64,000 bases of DNA from Streptomyces asoensis (lineage in GTDB: Bacteria; Actinomycetota; Actinomycetes; Streptomycetales; Streptomycetaceae): the NCBI RefSeq assembly GCF_013085465.1, contig NZ_CP049838.1:5084001-5148000 (forward strand), given 5' to 3'. Below are positions 16,630 through 25,500 of the stretch, piece after piece. Each line of letters starts with the position of its first letter. Position 1 is the first letter of the stretch. The notes beneath the pieces are model-generated. The model ran no database searches and was not told the DNA's origin. It saw only the letters and a program-made list of their open reading frames with translations. Both the position numbers and the translations under genes were made by a program.

Positions 16630-18609
16630 CTAACCGCTGGTCCCACCGAAGAAGGTGGTCCCGCCGTTGTTGCCGCCGTTGTTGCCGCCGTTCTTGAAGG
16701 CGACCAGGTTGACCGTCTGCCCCTTGTTGACGGTGCTGCCGGGGGCCGGGTCCGAGCTGATGACCTGAGCGTCGTCGTCCGAGTTACCGGTGATGTTGCC
16801 GACGGTCAGACCCGCGTCCTGGAGCGCCTTCTTGGCGTCCTTGACGCTCAGGCCCTGGAGGTTGGACGGGACCTGGGTCTGGGTGCTCTTGCCGATCTGG
16901 ATCTGGACCGTGGAGTCCTTGTCGGCCTGGGAGCCGATCGAGGGGACGGTCTGGATGACCTTGCCGACCTGGTTCTGGTCCTGGGTGTCGACCTCGACGC
17001 AGTTGCCCTTGAGGTTGTTCTGCTCCATCTGCGCCTTGGCCTCGTCGCAGCTCTTGTTGGAGACGTCCGGGACGGTGGCCTTCTCCTCGGCCTTGGCGAT
17101 GGTGAGGGTGATGGTGGTGCCCTTCTCCACCTCCTTGCCGAGCTTCAGGCTCTGCTCCAGGACGGTGCCCTCCTCCTCGGTGGACACCTGCTCCTTGGTC
17201 TCGACGACGAGCCCGTACTGGTCGCCCTCCAGGAGTGCCTTGGCGTCCTCCAGGCTCTTGCCGAGGACACTCGGCACCGCCACCTTCGGCGCCCCGGTCG
17301 ACACGACGAGGTTGACGGTGGAGTCCTTGTCGACCTTGGTCGCGGCCTTGGGGTCCTGGTCGCAGATCTTGCCCTTGGGCTGGTCCTCGCAGGCCTTCTG
17401 GGTGATCGTGCCCAGCTTGAGGTCGCTGTTGGTCAGCTGTTTCTCCGCGTCGGCCTGGACCTGGCCGAGCAGGTTGGGCACCGCCACCGACTCGTTGTTC
17501 ACGCCGCCGCTGAACACCCACTTGCCGATCAGTACCGCGCCGACGAGCACCAGCACGGCGGCGACGACCAGCAGGATCGTGGAGGCGTTGGACTTCTTCT
17601 GGCGGCGCCGGTCGGGCCGGTCGTCGTAGCCGTAGCCGCCGTCGTCCGGGTTCATCGGCGGCAGCATCGACGTGGCCCCGGCGTCCGCGGAGCGCATGGC
17701 CGTGGTCGCCTGGTCGTTGCCGTAGCCGCCGTAACCGACCGAGCCCATGGCCGCCGTCGCGCCGACCGGCTGGCCGTCGAGGCAGGCCTCGATGTCCAGG
17801 CGCATCTCGTCGGCGGACTGGTAGCGGTAGTTCGGGTCCTTGACCAGCGCCTTCAGGACGATGGCGTCCATCTCGGGGGTGATCTCGGGGTCGAAGACGC
17901 TCGGGGGCTGCGGCTCCTCCCGGACGTGCTGGTAGGCCACGGCCACCGGGGAGTCCCCGACGAACGGCGGGCGGACCGTCAGCAGCTCGTAGAGCAGACA
18001 GCCCGAGGAGTACAGGTCGGAGCGCGCGTCGACCTGCTCGCCCTTGGCCTGCTCCGGCGAGAGGTACTGGGCCGTGCCGATGACCGCGGACGTCTGGGTC
18101 ATCGTCATCCCGGAGTCGCCCATGGCGCGGGCGATACCGAAGTCCATGACCTTGACCTGGCCGTTGCGCGTCAGCATGACGTTCGCGGGCTTGATGTCAC
18201 GGTGGACGATGCCGGCTCTGTGCGAGTACTCCAGGGCCTGGAGGATGCCGATGGTCATCTCCAGCGTCCGCTCCGGCAGCAGCTTGCGGCCGGAGTGGAG
18301 CAGCTCACGGAGCGTGGAGCCGTCGACGTACTCCATGACGATGTACGGGATCGAGACCCCGTCGATGTAGTCCTCGCCCGTGTCGTAGACCGCGACGATC
18401 GCGGGGTGGTTGAGCGAGGCGGCAGACTGGGCCTCCCGGCGGAACCGGGCCTGGAAGGAAGGGTCGCGCGCGAGGTCCGCGCGCAGCGTCTTCACCGCCA
18501 CGGTGCGGCCGAGGCGGGTGTCATGCGCGAGATAGACCTCGGCCATGCCACCACGGCCGAGCACATGGCCCAGCTCGTACCGGCCGCCGAGGCGACGCGG
18601 CTCTTCCAT
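16630..18609 (-). CDS. pknB: PknB-type Ser/Thr kinase with four PASTA domains
   Basis: 659 residues. The cytoplasmic kinase domain covers residues about 11-275, with glycine loop GRGGMAEV, Lys40, HRDIKPAN (Asp138) and DFG (156-158). A Gly/Tyr/Asp-rich juxtamembrane part follows, then a basic KK/RRR patch, a membrane helix near 345-365 and four external PASTA repeats, which bind peptidoglycan fragments or lipid II in this family. It ends in a Gly/Asn-rich tail. It should sense wall precursors and phosphorylate FHA partners encoded upstream. It is the last gene of the operon; pknA, present here in mycobacteria, is absent. Confidence 0.95.
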   Translation of the reverse strand: MEEPRRLGGRYELGHVLGRGGMAEVYLAHDTRLGRTVAVKTLRADLARDPSFQARFRREAQSAASLNHPAIVAVYDTGEDYIDGVSIPYIVMEYVDGSTLRELLHSGRKLLPERTLEMTIGILQALEYSHRAGIVHRDIKPANVMLTRNGQVKVMDFGIARAMGDSGMTMTQTSAVIGTAQYLSPEQAKGEQVDARSDLYSSGCLLYELLTVRPPFVGDSPVAVAYQHVREEPQPPSVFDPEITPEMDAIVLKALVKDPNYRYQSADEMRLDIEACLDGQPVGATAAMGSVGYGGYGNDQATTAMRSADAGATSMLPPMNPDDGGYGYDDRPDRRRQKKSNASTILLVVAAVLVLVGAVLIGKWVFSGGVNNESVAVPNLLGQVQADAEKQLTNSDLKLGTITQKACEDQPKGKICDQDPKAATKVDKDSTVNLVVSTGAPKVAVPSVLGKSLEDAKALLEGDQYGLVVETKEQVSTEEEGTVLEQSLKLGKEVEKGTTITLTIAKAEEKATVPDVSNKSCDEAKAQMEQNNLKGNCVEVDTQDQNQVGKVIQTVPSIGSQADKDSTVQIQIGKSTQTQVPSNLQGLSVKDAKKALQDAGLTVGNITGNSDDDAQVISSDPAPGSTVNKGQTVNLVAFKNGGNNGGNNGGTTFFGGTSG

Positions 18610-18778
18610 AGCTACCTACCAGCCCTCTCCGTCGGTCCCGACCGGCACACGTGTGCGGCCGGAGGCTACCGTCCGGGCATACCGTACCCGGACGGCGCTG
18701 TGTGACCTGGCCAAGCCCGTCACCCGATACAGGACCGGTATCGCAACGTGCACCGATGTGTAGGCGACGTGATGGGGG

Positions 18779-20248
18779 TCACTTCTTGCTGTCGATGACT
18801 GCCTTCATCACGTCCCTTGCGATCGGACCGGCGAGACCGCCGCCGGTGATGTCGCCGCGGTTGGCGGCGCCGTCCTCGACGACGACGGCGACCGCGACCG
18901 GCGCGCTGCCGTCGGACAGCTTCGCGTACGAGATGAACCAGGCGTACGGCTTCTCTTTGTTGTTGAGGCCGTGCTGGGCGGTACCGGTCTTGCCGCCGAC
19001 GACGGCGCCGTCGATCTTGGCCTTGCCGCCGGTGCCCTGCGGGTCGTTGACGACCGACTCCATCATTTCCTGGAGGGCCTGTGCCGTCTTGGACGAGACG
19101 GCCTGGGACAGCTGCTGGGGCTCGGTCGTCTCCAGGGTGTCCAGGTTGGGGGCCTTGAGCTGGTCGACCATGTACGGCTTCATCAGCTTGCCGTCGTTGG
19201 CGACCGCCGAGGCGACCATGGCCATCTGGAGCGGGGTGGCGCGGTTGGAGCCCTGGCCGATGCCGTCCAGGGAGTTCTGCGGCCGGTTGTCCTCGGGGTA
19301 GACCGACTCGGCGGCGCGCACCGGGGTGTCGAGTTCGGCTTCGTTGAAGCCGAACTTCCCGGCCTGCTCGATCATCTTCTCGTTGCCGACGTTGTCGGCC
19401 ATCTTCGCGAAGACGGTGTTGCAGGACACCGTGAGCGCGTAACGCAGCGTGGCGTTCTCGCATTCGCCGTGCTCGTTGGTGAGCTTGTTCGTGGACAGCG
19501 GCAGCGGGAACGGGTCCGGGGTGTCGGTCTTGTCGTCGACGCCGGAGACCTCGCCGTTCTCCAGCGCGGCGGCGGCCGTGACCACCTTGAACGTGGAGCC
19601 CGGCGGGTAGGTCTCGCGCAGCGCGCGGTTGAGCATCGGGTCGTCGGCGTCGTTCTTCTTCTGGACCGCGTTCCACGCCTCCTGGTCCGTGTCGGAGGAC
19701 CCGGCGAACTTCGACGGGTCGTACGACGGCGTGGAGACCAGCGCCAGGATCTTGCCGGTGGACGGCTCGATCGCGGCGACCGCGCCCTTCTTGTCGCCCA
19801 GGCCCTTGTACGCGGCCTTCTGCGCGGCGGCGTTGAGGGTGGTGACGACGCTGCCGCCCTCCTTCTCCTTGCCCGTGATCATGTCCAGGGTGTTGCGGAA
19901 GAAGAGCCGGTCGTCGTTGCCGCTGAGGATGCCGTCCTCCAGCTTCTCCAGCTGGGTGGCGCCGAAGGCCTGCGAGGAGTAGCCGGTGACCGGCGCCCAC
20001 ATCGCGCCGTTGGACCAGGTGCGCTTGTACTTGTAGTCGCCGGTGGTCTCGACCGAGCCGGTGATGGCCTTGCCGTCGACGATGATGTCGCCGCGCGGGG
20101 TGGAGTAGCGCGTGATGTTGACGCGGCGGTTCTTGGTGTCGCTGGCGAGGCTGTCCGCCTTGACGTACTGGAGGTAGTTGTCGCGCAGCAGCAGGGTGAG
20201 GACCAGGAGGCCGCAGAAGATCGCGATCCGGCGCAGGGGCTTGTTCAT
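18779..20248 (-). CDS. pbpA: Penicillin-binding protein 2 (class B transpeptidase)
   Basis: 489 residues from ATG 20248, overlapping the rodA stop by 4 bp (ATGA). One N-terminal membrane helix (IAIFCGLLVLTLLLR), a short dimerisation domain and a transpeptidase domain with active-site serine in GSTFK, SCN in TVSCNTVF and KTG in GGKTGTAQH. It cross-links peptidoglycan with its partner SEDS polymerase encoded just upstream. Family members of this kind lack PASTA repeats, as here. Confidence 0.95.
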   Translation of the reverse strand: MNKPLRRIAIFCGLLVLTLLLRDNYLQYVKADSLASDTKNRRVNITRYSTPRGDIIVDGKAITGSVETTGDYKYKRTWSNGAMWAPVTGYSSQAFGATQLEKLEDGILSGNDDRLFFRNTLDMITGKEKEGGSVVTTLNAAAQKAAYKGLGDKKGAVAAIEPSTGKILALVSTPSYDPSKFAGSSDTDQEAWNAVQKKNDADDPMLNRALRETYPPGSTFKVVTAAAALENGEVSGVDDKTDTPDPFPLPLSTNKLTNEHGECENATLRYALTVSCNTVFAKMADNVGNEKMIEQAGKFGFNEAELDTPVRAAESVYPEDNRPQNSLDGIGQGSNRATPLQMAMVASAVANDGKLMKPYMVDQLKAPNLDTLETTEPQQLSQAVSSKTAQALQEMMESVVNDPQGTGGKAKIDGAVVGGKTGTAQHGLNNKEKPYAWFISYAKLSDGSAPVAVAVVVEDGAANRGDITGGGLAGPIARDVMKAVIDSKK

Positions 20249-21684
20249 GACGGGCGGACCACCTGGGTCATCTCGGCGTCGGGGTTCGAGGCGGGGGCGG
20301 GCGCGGGGCGGCGCGCGGTGTCGCTGATGCGGATCAGGATGCCGATCAGTGCCCAGTTGGCGATGACGGAGGAACCGCCGTAGGCCAGGAAGGGCATCGT
20401 CATACCGGTGAGCGGGATGAGGCCCATCACACCGCCGGCGACGACGAACACCTGGAGGGCGAAGGCGCCGGAGAGGCCGATGGCCAGCAGCTTGCCGAAG
20501 GGGTCGCGGGCGGCGAGGGCGGTGCGCACACCGCGCTCGACGATCAGGCCGTACAGCAGCAGCAGCGCCATGATGCCGGCCAGGCCGAGCTCCTCGCCGA
20601 AGGTGGCGAGGATGAAGTCGGAGTTGGCGGCGAACTTGATCAGCTCGGAGTGGCCCTGGCCCCAGCCGGTGCCCAGGGTGCCGCCGGAGCCGAACGCCCA
20701 CAGGGCCTGCATGGCCTGCTCGGAGTGACCGCCGACGCCCTGTTGGGAGAGCTTGTACTCCTTGAGCGGGTCGAGCCAGGCCTGGACACGCTGCTGGACG
20801 TGGCTCTCGAACTGGGCCACGCCGACCGCGCCGGCCGCGGACATCAGCATGCCGAAGACGATCCAGCTGGTCCGCTCGGTGGCGACGTACAGCATGATGA
20901 CGAACATTCCGAAGAACAGCAGCGAGGTGCCGAGGTCCGTCTCGAAGACCAGGATCAGGATCGAGATGATCCAGACGACGATGATCGGGCCGAGGTCGCG
21001 GCCGCGCGGCAGATACAGGCCGAGGACGCGGCGGCTGGCCAGGGCGAGCGCGTCGCGCTTCACCATCAGATAGCCGGCGAAGAAGATCGCCAGGACGATC
21101 TTGGCGAACTCACCGGGCTGGATGGAGAAACCGGCGACGGAGATCCAGATCTTGGCGCCGTAGATGTTCTGCCCGAGGCCCGGCACGAGCGGCAGCAGCA
21201 GCAGGAAGATCGCGCCGACCATGGAGATGTAGGTGTAGCGCTGGAGGACGCGGTGGTCCTTGAGGAAGACCAGCACCACGACGAACAGCGCGATGCCCAT
21301 CGCCGTGTACAGCAGCTGCCGTGGCGCGGCGGTACCGGCCTGTTCGATCCGCTGGAGCAGCTTGGATTGGTCCAGCCGCCAGATGGCGACGAGTCCGAGC
21401 CCGTTCAGCAGCGTGGCCACCGGCAGCAGCAGGGGGTCCGCGTACGGCGCGAACTTGCGCACGACGAGGTGCGCGACGCCGGCCAGCAGGCCGAGGCCGA
21501 GGCCGTAGCTCAGGAGGCCGGACGGCACCTGGTCGTTGATGGCGAGGCCCACGTTGGCGTAGGCGAAGACCGGGATGGCGACGGCGAACACCAGCAGCGC
21601 GAGCTCGGTGTTGCGCCGGCTCGGTGTACCGATCGAGCCGATCGTGGACGTGTGGTGCGTCGGCGAGTTGGTAGTACTGCTCAT
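20245..21684 (-). CDS. rodA: RodA/FtsW SEDS-family peptidoglycan polymerase
   Basis: 479 residues with about twelve membrane helices. SEDS proteins polymerise lipid II glycan strands. Typical features are the conserved IQPGEFAKI loop, the ETDLGTSLLFF segment (catalytic Asp region) and MTMPFLAYGGSSVIANWALIG near the end. The long external loop around WLDPLKEY is standard. Coupled by overlap to pbpA, forming the usual polymerase/transpeptidase pair. I call it rodA by synteny with the actinobacterial operon; ftsW is an equally acceptable family name. Confidence 0.92.
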   Translation of the reverse strand: MSSTTNSPTHHTSTIGSIGTPSRRNTELALLVFAVAIPVFAYANVGLAINDQVPSGLLSYGLGLGLLAGVAHLVVRKFAPYADPLLLPVATLLNGLGLVAIWRLDQSKLLQRIEQAGTAAPRQLLYTAMGIALFVVVLVFLKDHRVLQRYTYISMVGAIFLLLLPLVPGLGQNIYGAKIWISVAGFSIQPGEFAKIVLAIFFAGYLMVKRDALALASRRVLGLYLPRGRDLGPIIVVWIISILILVFETDLGTSLLFFGMFVIMLYVATERTSWIVFGMLMSAAGAVGVAQFESHVQQRVQAWLDPLKEYKLSQQGVGGHSEQAMQALWAFGSGGTLGTGWGQGHSELIKFAANSDFILATFGEELGLAGIMALLLLYGLIVERGVRTALAARDPFGKLLAIGLSGAFALQVFVVAGGVMGLIPLTGMTMPFLAYGGSSVIANWALIGILIRISDTARRPAPAPASNPDAEMTQVVRPS

Positions 21685-21711
21685 CGTGTGACGGGGCCTC
21701 TCACGGCTTGC

Positions 21712-23232
21712 CTACTGCTCACCGCACCGCGAGACGACCTTCTGCTCTTCCTCCGAAAGGCTGGGGCCGGGGGTGGGAGTAGTGGTCGCGGGTGCGGACG
21801 GGGACGCGGTTGCCGAGGGGCTCGGCGATGCCTTGGACGTGACGGAGACGGGCGTGGTTCCCGTGGTGCCGCCGGCCTGGTCCTCGCCGGTCTTCGAACC
21901 GGTCTTGCTCGCCGTGGGGGTCTCGGCGTGCTTCTTGCACGCGGAGGCCTGGACGGCCAGCTCGTCGATCTTCTTCTGGGCGGTGGACAGGTTGCCCTCG
22001 GCGATCGTCGCCTCGACCAGCTTCTGCTGGTAGTCCGGGAGGTACTTGAGTTCGATCTCGGGGTGGTCCTTCTCCACCTTCGACAGCGACACCCAGGCCA
22101 GGTCCTGGCTGATGCCGCGGTACAGCGCGACGTGCTCGTCCTTGGTGCCGACGTAGTACTGCGTCTGCGTCCAGCGCCAGCCGCCGTACAGGCCGCCGCC
22201 GATCACGGCGAGCGCGAGCACGCCGTAGAAGGATCTCTTCAGCCACCTACGGCCCTTGCGGGGCTTGACGAAGTCGTCGTCGGTGTAGTCGCCGAAGCCG
22301 TCGGTGGGGATGAAACCGGTGATGTCGCCGGAGCCGGGCGGGCCGAACTCGCCGCCTCCGCCGCGCCCTTGCTGCCTGCGGCCGAGGCCCGAGGCGCGTC
22401 CTGCCGGGGTCTGCATGATGCCGTTGTCGTGCAGCTGGAGCTGGTTCTCGGCGACCGCGCCGACCACGACCGGGACGTCGGACAGCTGCCCGGCGAGGGT
22501 GTCGCCGGTGTCCAGGTCGAGGACGTCGGCGACGATGACGGTGATGTTGTCGGGGCCGCCGCCGCGCAGCGCGAGCTGGATCAGCTCGCCCACGGTCTCC
22601 TGGGGGCCCTGGTAGCTGGCCAGGGTGTCTTCCAGCGTCTGGTGGGAGACGACGCCGGAGAGGCCGTCGGAGCAGATCAGATAGCGGTCGCCGGCCCGCA
22701 CCTCACGGATGGAGAGATCCGGCTCGACGTGTTCGCCGCTGCCCAACGCGCGCATCAGCAGCGACCGTTGGGGGTGGGTGGTGGCCTCTTCCTCGGTGAT
22801 GCGGCCCTCGTCGACGAGGCGCTGCACCCAGGTGTGGTCCTGCGTGATCTGGGTCAGTACGCCGTCCCGCAGCAGGTACGCGCGCGAGTCGCCGACGTGC
22901 ACGAGCCCGAGGCGCTGGCCGGTCCACAGCAGGGCGGTCAGGGTGGTCCCCATGCCCTCGAGCTGGGGGTCCTCCTCGACCAGCGAGCGCAGCTGGTCGT
23001 TGGCGCGCTGGACGGCGGTACCGAGCGAGGTGAGGACGTCGGAGCCGGGGACGTCGTCGTCGAGGGCGACGATGGTGGAGATGGCCTCGGAGGAGGCGAC
23101 CTCACCGGCGGCGGCGCCGCCCATGCCGTCGGCGATGGCGAGCAGGCGGGGACCGGCGTAACCGGAGTCCTCGTTGCCCTCCCGGATCATGCCCTTGTGC
23201 GATCCGGCGGCGAAACGCAGTGACAGGCTCAT
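21712..23232 (-). CDS. PP2C-family Ser/Thr protein phosphatase (PstP-like)
   Basis: 506 residues from ATG 23232 (GAGGTG upstream); a start about 16 codons further up (VARHDRLY) is also possible. The PP2C domain (residues about 1-240) shows GNEDSG, ADGMGG, VGDSRAYL, ICSDGL and GGPDNITV, the two-metal site residues. A linker, a basic stretch, a membrane helix (SFYGVLALAVIGGGLYGGW) and an external domain ending in Ser/Thr/Pro-rich sequence follow. It removes phosphates placed by the operon's kinase and controls FHA-protein docking. Confidence 0.93.
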   Translation of the reverse strand: MSLSLRFAAGSHKGMIREGNEDSGYAGPRLLAIADGMGGAAAGEVASSEAISTIVALDDDVPGSDVLTSLGTAVQRANDQLRSLVEEDPQLEGMGTTLTALLWTGQRLGLVHVGDSRAYLLRDGVLTQITQDHTWVQRLVDEGRITEEEATTHPQRSLLMRALGSGEHVEPDLSIREVRAGDRYLICSDGLSGVVSHQTLEDTLASYQGPQETVGELIQLALRGGGPDNITVIVADVLDLDTGDTLAGQLSDVPVVVGAVAENQLQLHDNGIMQTPAGRASGLGRRQQGRGGGGEFGPPGSGDITGFIPTDGFGDYTDDDFVKPRKGRRWLKRSFYGVLALAVIGGGLYGGWRWTQTQYYVGTKDEHVALYRGISQDLAWVSLSKVEKDHPEIELKYLPDYQQKLVEATIAEGNLSTAQKKIDELAVQASACKKHAETPTASKTGSKTGEDQAGGTTGTTPVSVTSKASPSPSATASPSAPATTTPTPGPSLSEEEQKVVSRCGEQ

Positions 23233-23372
23233 GCGCACCTCGCCCGTCGGCCCCGGGTACAGCCGGTCGTGTCGAGCCACACTGCCCACCCTCCGGTCGG
23301 GAGCACACCGGGGCCATGGGTGCCGGCCGCCGCCGCGTGCTCGCTCCGCTCGCACTCAGTCATGATGTAGCA

Positions 23373-23885
23373 CTACTTCCGCAGCTCGATGACGGTCTTG
23401 CCGATACGGATCGGCGCGCCCAGCGGGATCGGCGTGGGAGTCGTCAGCCGCGATCGGTCGAGGTACGTGCCGTTGGTGGAGCCCAGGTCCTCGACGATCC
23501 ACTGGCCGTCGCGGTCCGGGTAGATCCTGGCATGACGGCTGGATGCGTAGTCGTCGTCCAGCACGATCGTGCTGTCGTGCGCCCGGCCCAGAGTGATGGT
23601 CTGGCCCTGGAGCGCGACGGTCGTGCCGGTGAGGGTGCCCTCGGACACGACCAGCTTGGTAGGTGCGTTGCGACGTGTGCGGCCGGCGGCGGGCTGCTGG
23701 CGCTGCTGCGGAGGCGCCTGCTGGCGCTGTGCCTGCTGCGCCCGCCCGGCCTCCCGGCGCGCCCCGCGCTGGGTGACACGCGTACCGAAGAGGTCGCTGC
23801 GGATGACCTGCACGGCCACGATGACGAACAGCCACAGTACGGCCAGAAAACCCAGCCGCATGACCGTGAGGGTCAGCTCTGACAT
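23373..23885 (-). CDS. fhaB: FHA-domain membrane protein (FhaB/FipA-like)
   Basis: 170 residues from ATG 23885. An N-terminal membrane helix (VMRLGFLAVLWLFVIVAVQV), a Gln/Arg-rich linker and a C-terminal FHA domain with LGRAHDSTIVLDDDYASSRH and EDLGSTNGTYLD, which binds phosphothreonine. In actinobacteria it is a substrate and scaffold of PknB-type kinases near the septum. The gap of 10 bp to fhaA indicates one transcript. Confidence 0.93.
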   Translation of the reverse strand: MSELTLTVMRLGFLAVLWLFVIVAVQVIRSDLFGTRVTQRGARREAGRAQQAQRQQAPPQQRQQPAAGRTRRNAPTKLVVSEGTLTGTTVALQGQTITLGRAHDSTIVLDDDYASSRHARIYPDRDGQWIVEDLGSTNGTYLDRSRLTTPTPIPLGAPIRIGKTVIELRK

Positions 23886-23895
23886 TGCCCCCGCT

Positions 23896-24777
23896 TCACC
23901 CTTCGGCTTGCCGGTAAATGATGGTGGTGCTGCCCACGACGATCCGCGAGCCGTCGCGGAGCGTAGCGCGGGTGGTGTGCTGCCCGTCCACCACGATGCC
24001 GTTGGTGGAGCCGAGATCCTGGATCGTCGAGGGCGAACCGGTCCGGATCTCACAGTGCCGGCGGGAGACGCCGGGGTCGTCGATCCGTACGTCGGCCTCG
24101 GTGCTGCGGCCCATCACGAGCGTCCCGCGGGAGATCTGGTGGCGGGTGCCGTTGATCTCGATCCAGTGGCGGGCGCGTGACCCGGGCTGTGGGGCCCCGG
24201 CCAGGCCGCCGGCCGCCGTACCGGGGCGCTGGGCGCTCGCGGCGGGCGGGTAGCCGTAGCCGCCGGCACGGGCGCCGGGCGGCGGAGCGGAGGGCATGGG
24301 CGGAGCGGCGGCGCCGGCTCCGGCCCCGGGATAACCGGGCCCGCCGGATCCGCCAGGACGCTGTCGGCCGCCCGCGGGCGGCTGCTCCGGCGCCTGGCTG
24401 CTGGAGGAGGCGAGTGTACGGCTGCGCACCCGGTACAGGCCGGTGTCGAGGTCGTCCGCCTTCTCCAGGTTGACCTTGATCGGGCCCATGAAGGTGTAGC
24501 GCTGCTGCTTGGCGTAGTCGCGCACCATTCCGGCGAGCTCGTCGCCGAGCTGGCCGGAGTAGGGGCTGAGCCGCTCGTAGTCCGGCGTGCTCAGTTCCAC
24601 GATGAAGTCGTTGGGGACGACGGTCCGGTCCCGGTTCCAGATGGTCGCGTTGTTGTCGCACTCGCGCTGGAGCGCGCCGGCGATCTCCACGGGCTGGACC
24701 TCGGACTTGAACACCTTCGCGAAGGTGCCGTTGACCAGACCCTCGAGACGCTGCTCGAACTTCTTCAGGACTCCCAT
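23896..24777 (-). CDS. fhaA: FhaA: DUF3662 plus FHA domain protein
   Basis: 293 residues. Residues 1-120 are the DUF3662 domain (MGVLKKFEQRLEGLVNGTFA start, PIKVNLE), then a Gly/Pro/Ala-rich disordered linker and a C-terminal FHA domain (LVMGRSTEADVRIDDPGVSR, DLGSTNGIVVDG). In mycobacteria FhaA binds phosphorylated MviN/MurJ to restrain peptidoglycan synthesis. It is the first gene of the fhaA-fhaB-PP2C-rodA-pbpA-pknB operon. The start is fixed by the conserved N-terminus and GGAGGTGC just upstream. Confidence 0.94.
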   Translation of the reverse strand: MGVLKKFEQRLEGLVNGTFAKVFKSEVQPVEIAGALQRECDNNATIWNRDRTVVPNDFIVELSTPDYERLSPYSGQLGDELAGMVRDYAKQQRYTFMGPIKVNLEKADDLDTGLYRVRSRTLASSSSQAPEQPPAGGRQRPGGSGGPGYPGAGAGAAAPPMPSAPPPGARAGGYGYPPAASAQRPGTAAGGLAGAPQPGSRARHWIEINGTRHQISRGTLVMGRSTEADVRIDDPGVSRRHCEIRTGSPSTIQDLGSTNGIVVDGQHTTRATLRDGSRIVVGSTTIIYRQAEG

Positions 24778-25188
24778 GGGGCACCTCCTCCGTAGTGGCT
24801 GCTCTCCCGTGCCGTGCTGCCTACCTGGTACTGCTTACTGATCGTATCCACGCGCCGGTGAATCGGCTGGTTCCCCCTGTCGGCCCCGTCGACGGGTGTC
24901 GACGCCCTCTTGCGCACCTGCTTCTGCCCAGGATCGTAGAGGCGGCCGAGGACCAGTGTCCCGCACCTGACTGTGGTCCTCGTCCGGCTCCTGGGGAGAC
25001 GGCCGCCTTAGGTACGAGGTTGATACGTGAACCAGTCATCGCCGAGACGTACGGGGGCCGCCGATGGCCTCCCACCTGCTCCCTGCCCCCGCAGAAGGGA
25101 TGTGAACGCACCCTGGCCCGCGTGCTAATGTTCTGCGTGTCGGAAGGCGCCAGGCCGAAAGGCCCACAAGCCCGAAGACACACCCAAT
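24778..25188. other. Divergent intergenic region, 411 bp (fhaA and tRNA-Leu promoters)
   Basis: This region must hold the promoter of the six-gene wall operon (leftward) and that of tRNA-Leu (rightward). TAATGT at 25126-25131 with GTGAAC about 17 bp upstream is a plausible promoter for the tRNA. I see no further gene. Confidence 0.45.
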
Positions 25189-25275
25189 GCGCGGGTGGCG
25201 GAATAGGCAGACGCGCTGGATTCAGGTTCCAGTGCCCGCAAGGGCGTGGGGGTTCAACTCCCCCCTCGCGCACCA
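25189..25275 (+). tRNA. tRNA-Leu (anticodon CAG)
   Basis: 87 nt including encoded CCA. Acceptor GCGCGGG pairs with CTCGCGC, with discriminator A. Anticodon stem CTGGA/TCCAG encloses loop TTCAGGT, a long variable arm (TGCCCGCAAGGGCG) is present as in class II tRNAs, and the T-arm loop is GTTCAACT. It sits beside fhaA, as in mycobacteria. Confidence 0.96.
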
Positions 25276-25279
25276 GCCG

Positions 25280-25312
25280 AAAGCCCCGCAGGTCCTGGAC
25301 CTGCGGGGCTTT
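25280..25312 (+). terminator. Terminator after tRNA-Leu
   Basis: The arms AAAGCCCCGCAGGT and ACCTGCGGGGCTTT around CCTGG form a very stable hairpin directly downstream of the tRNA. Confidence 0.88.
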
Positions 25313-25448
25313 CGCGTATCCCGAGGGCGTACTTTCCGGCACAGTCGAGTCCGGGCCATGGTTGCTCACCGTGTGTGAGGAACATCTCAGGGCCGTAGGC
25401 AGCGACGACCCGGTGCGGGTCGCCGGTCGTCGGCGAGGGCCCCATGAG

Positions 25449-25466
25449 GGTGTAGCGGGCTACACC
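25449..25466. promoter_or_regulatory. Perfect 8+2+8 inverted repeat upstream of the histidine kinase
   Basis: GGTGTAGC-GG-GCTACACC, a perfect palindrome whose right end is 34 bp before the histidine kinase start. Too short-looped for a terminator, it fits a dimeric regulator's operator, possibly the kinase's own response regulator (inference). Confidence 0.6.
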
Positions 25467-25500
25467 GCGTTCACCCCGGGTGCGGCCTAGCGTTGGGTGT

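Noticed and set aside
20650..23223. 857-codon plus-strand open frame over rodA and the PP2C gene
   Set aside because: Antisense to conserved minus-strand genes; no ribosome site or recognisable domain.
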